64,000 nucleotides of DNA from Nocardioides sp. BP30 (GTDB lineage: Bacteria; Actinomycetota; Actinomycetes; Propionibacteriales; Nocardioidaceae). Under the pieces are notes generated by a model. The model was not told the DNA's origin. It was given only the letters and a program-made list of their open reading frames with translations, and did not search any database. Location: the NCBI RefSeq assembly GCF_029873215.1, contig NZ_CP123620.1, positions 2,604,001-2,668,000 of the forward strand. Direction: 5' to 3'. Of the stretch, positions 63,534 to 64,000 are shown piece by piece; position 1 is the first letter of the stretch, and the number at the start of each line of letters is the position of its first letter. Position numbers and translations under genes: made by a program.

Positions 63534-63758
63534 GTGGCCAGCCTCGTGCTCCGGGTCCGGCTGGTCAGCGGCGACCGCGTCGACGTCACCTTCGAGGACG
63601 CCGGCGGGCTCGACGAGACCCAGTTGCTCGACCACGTCGTCACGACGCTGTCGGAGGAGGCCGGGGTGCTTCGCTGCCGGCACGGCGACCGTCTGTTGGT
63701 GCTGTACGGCAGGGGCGTCGCAGCAGTCGAGGTGGCCCCGCGGGGCGCTGTCCTGTGA
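63534..63758 (+). CDS. Small protein of unknown function, coupled to the DUF5994 gene
   Basis: 74 residues from GTG 63534, 2 bases after the DUF5994 stop. It appears as a compact alpha-beta fold (ASLVLRVRLVSGDRVDVTFE, LLVLYGRGVAAVEVAP). No family recognised. The tight spacing suggests co-translation. It is followed by the convergent desaturase gene 31 bases away. Confidence 0.55.
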   Translation: MASLVLRVRLVSGDRVDVTFEDAGGLDETQLLDHVVTTLSEEAGVLRCRHGDRLLVLYGRGVAAVEVAPRGAVL

Positions 63759-63789
63759 GGGACGCTGCGCTGACGCCGTTGGGCGGCTC

Positions 63790-64000
63790 CTACCCGTGCA
63801 CCGTCGCCCCCACCCGATGCATGTGGGTGATCGCCGCACGGTAGGAGCCGAGGGCACTGCACTCGACGTAGGGGATGTCGCGCTCGACGCAGAAGGCACG
63901 CACCAGCGGCTGCGCGAAGCGGAGGTTGGACCGCGGCATGCTCGGGAAGAGGTGGTGCTCGATCTGGTAGTTGAGCCCGCCGAGCAGCGCGTCGGTCACC
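63790..64000 (-). CDS. Fatty acid desaturase, C-terminal end only (runs out of window)
   Basis: The visible 70 codons contain GGLNYQIEHHLFPSMPR, the third histidine box (QIEHH) of front-end type membrane desaturases such as DesA3/linoleoyl-CoA desaturases, and a normal C-terminal tail. The gene begins beyond base 64000. It introduces double bonds into acyl chains using a di-iron centre and an electron donor not seen here. Confidence 0.85.
   Translation of the reverse strand, partial: VTDALLGGLNYQIEHHLFPSMPRSNLRFAQPLVRAFCVERDIPYVECSALGSYRAAITHMHRVGATVHG

Overview
The window is high-GC actinobacterial DNA. The complete Pup-proteasome locus (arc, dop, pup, prcB, prcA, pafA), pafBC, tatAC, helY, rbpA and ANTAR-domain regulators all point to Actinobacteria. 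The gene order and protein style suggest Nocardioides or a relative in the Nocardioidaceae; that genus call is inference. No rRNA, tRNA, CRISPR array or intact transposase was found.

Region 1 (1-11.5 kb) holds housekeeping genes: a glycosyltransferase cut by the window edge, a MurA-like enzyme fused to an XRE DNA-binding domain, a short-chain dehydrogenase, a glycerophosphodiesterase coupled to a UMF1-type transporter, rbpA behind a SigR-type promoter, fxsA, lnt, an Lrp regulator and a stand-alone 5'-3' exonuclease. Region 2 (11.5-29.7 kb) is one long minus-strand series: site-2 protease, trmI, arc, dop-pup-prcB-prcA, pafA, two tandem FKBP lipoproteins, pafB-pafC, tatA-tatC, a lipid kinase and helY. 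It covers protein tagging and destruction, the pafBC damage-response activator and Tat export. Region 3 (29.8-33.9 kb) has a RecB-like nuclease, a SNF2 helicase and a HAD phosphatase.

Region 4 (33.9-48.9 kb) looks like an acquired catabolic island. A diverged direct repeat of about 100 bp lies at both ends, and next to the left copy are a frameshifted excisionase-like remnant and a ferredoxin reductase that has lost its iron-sulfur domain. Inside are a two-subunit Rieske ring-hydroxylating oxygenase, an aldo/keto reductase, a complete ribose-type ABC importer, an FAD ferredoxin reductase, an IclR regulator, two alpha/beta hydrolases (one BphD/HsaD-like), a Rieske ferredoxin and a DHA2 efflux pump. 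Related inverted motifs built on AATGTTTC/GAAACATT occur upstream of several of its transcription units and may be the IclR operator. No ring-cleavage dioxygenase is present, so the pathway is incomplete here.

Region 5 (48.9-57.7 kb) is an eight-gene, tightly overlapping minus-strand operon: dnaK, grpE, a class B DnaJ (CbpA type), a CbpM-like modulator, clpB, a thioredoxin-2, a UBP-type zinc finger and a thioredoxin-reductase-like flavoprotein carrying a cyclic-nucleotide-binding fold but lacking the CxxC active site. No HAIR or CIRCE heat-shock operator is visible. It appears to be an accessory redox-linked disaggregase module and is the most unusual system in the window. Region 6 (57.7-64 kb) holds small stress and signalling genes: an ABM monooxygenase, a MEDS-LuxR regulator, two coupled GAF-ANTAR proteins, an RsbW-like ATPase, a GAF histidine kinase, a DUF5994 protein, a small unknown protein and the C-terminal end of a fatty-acid desaturase.
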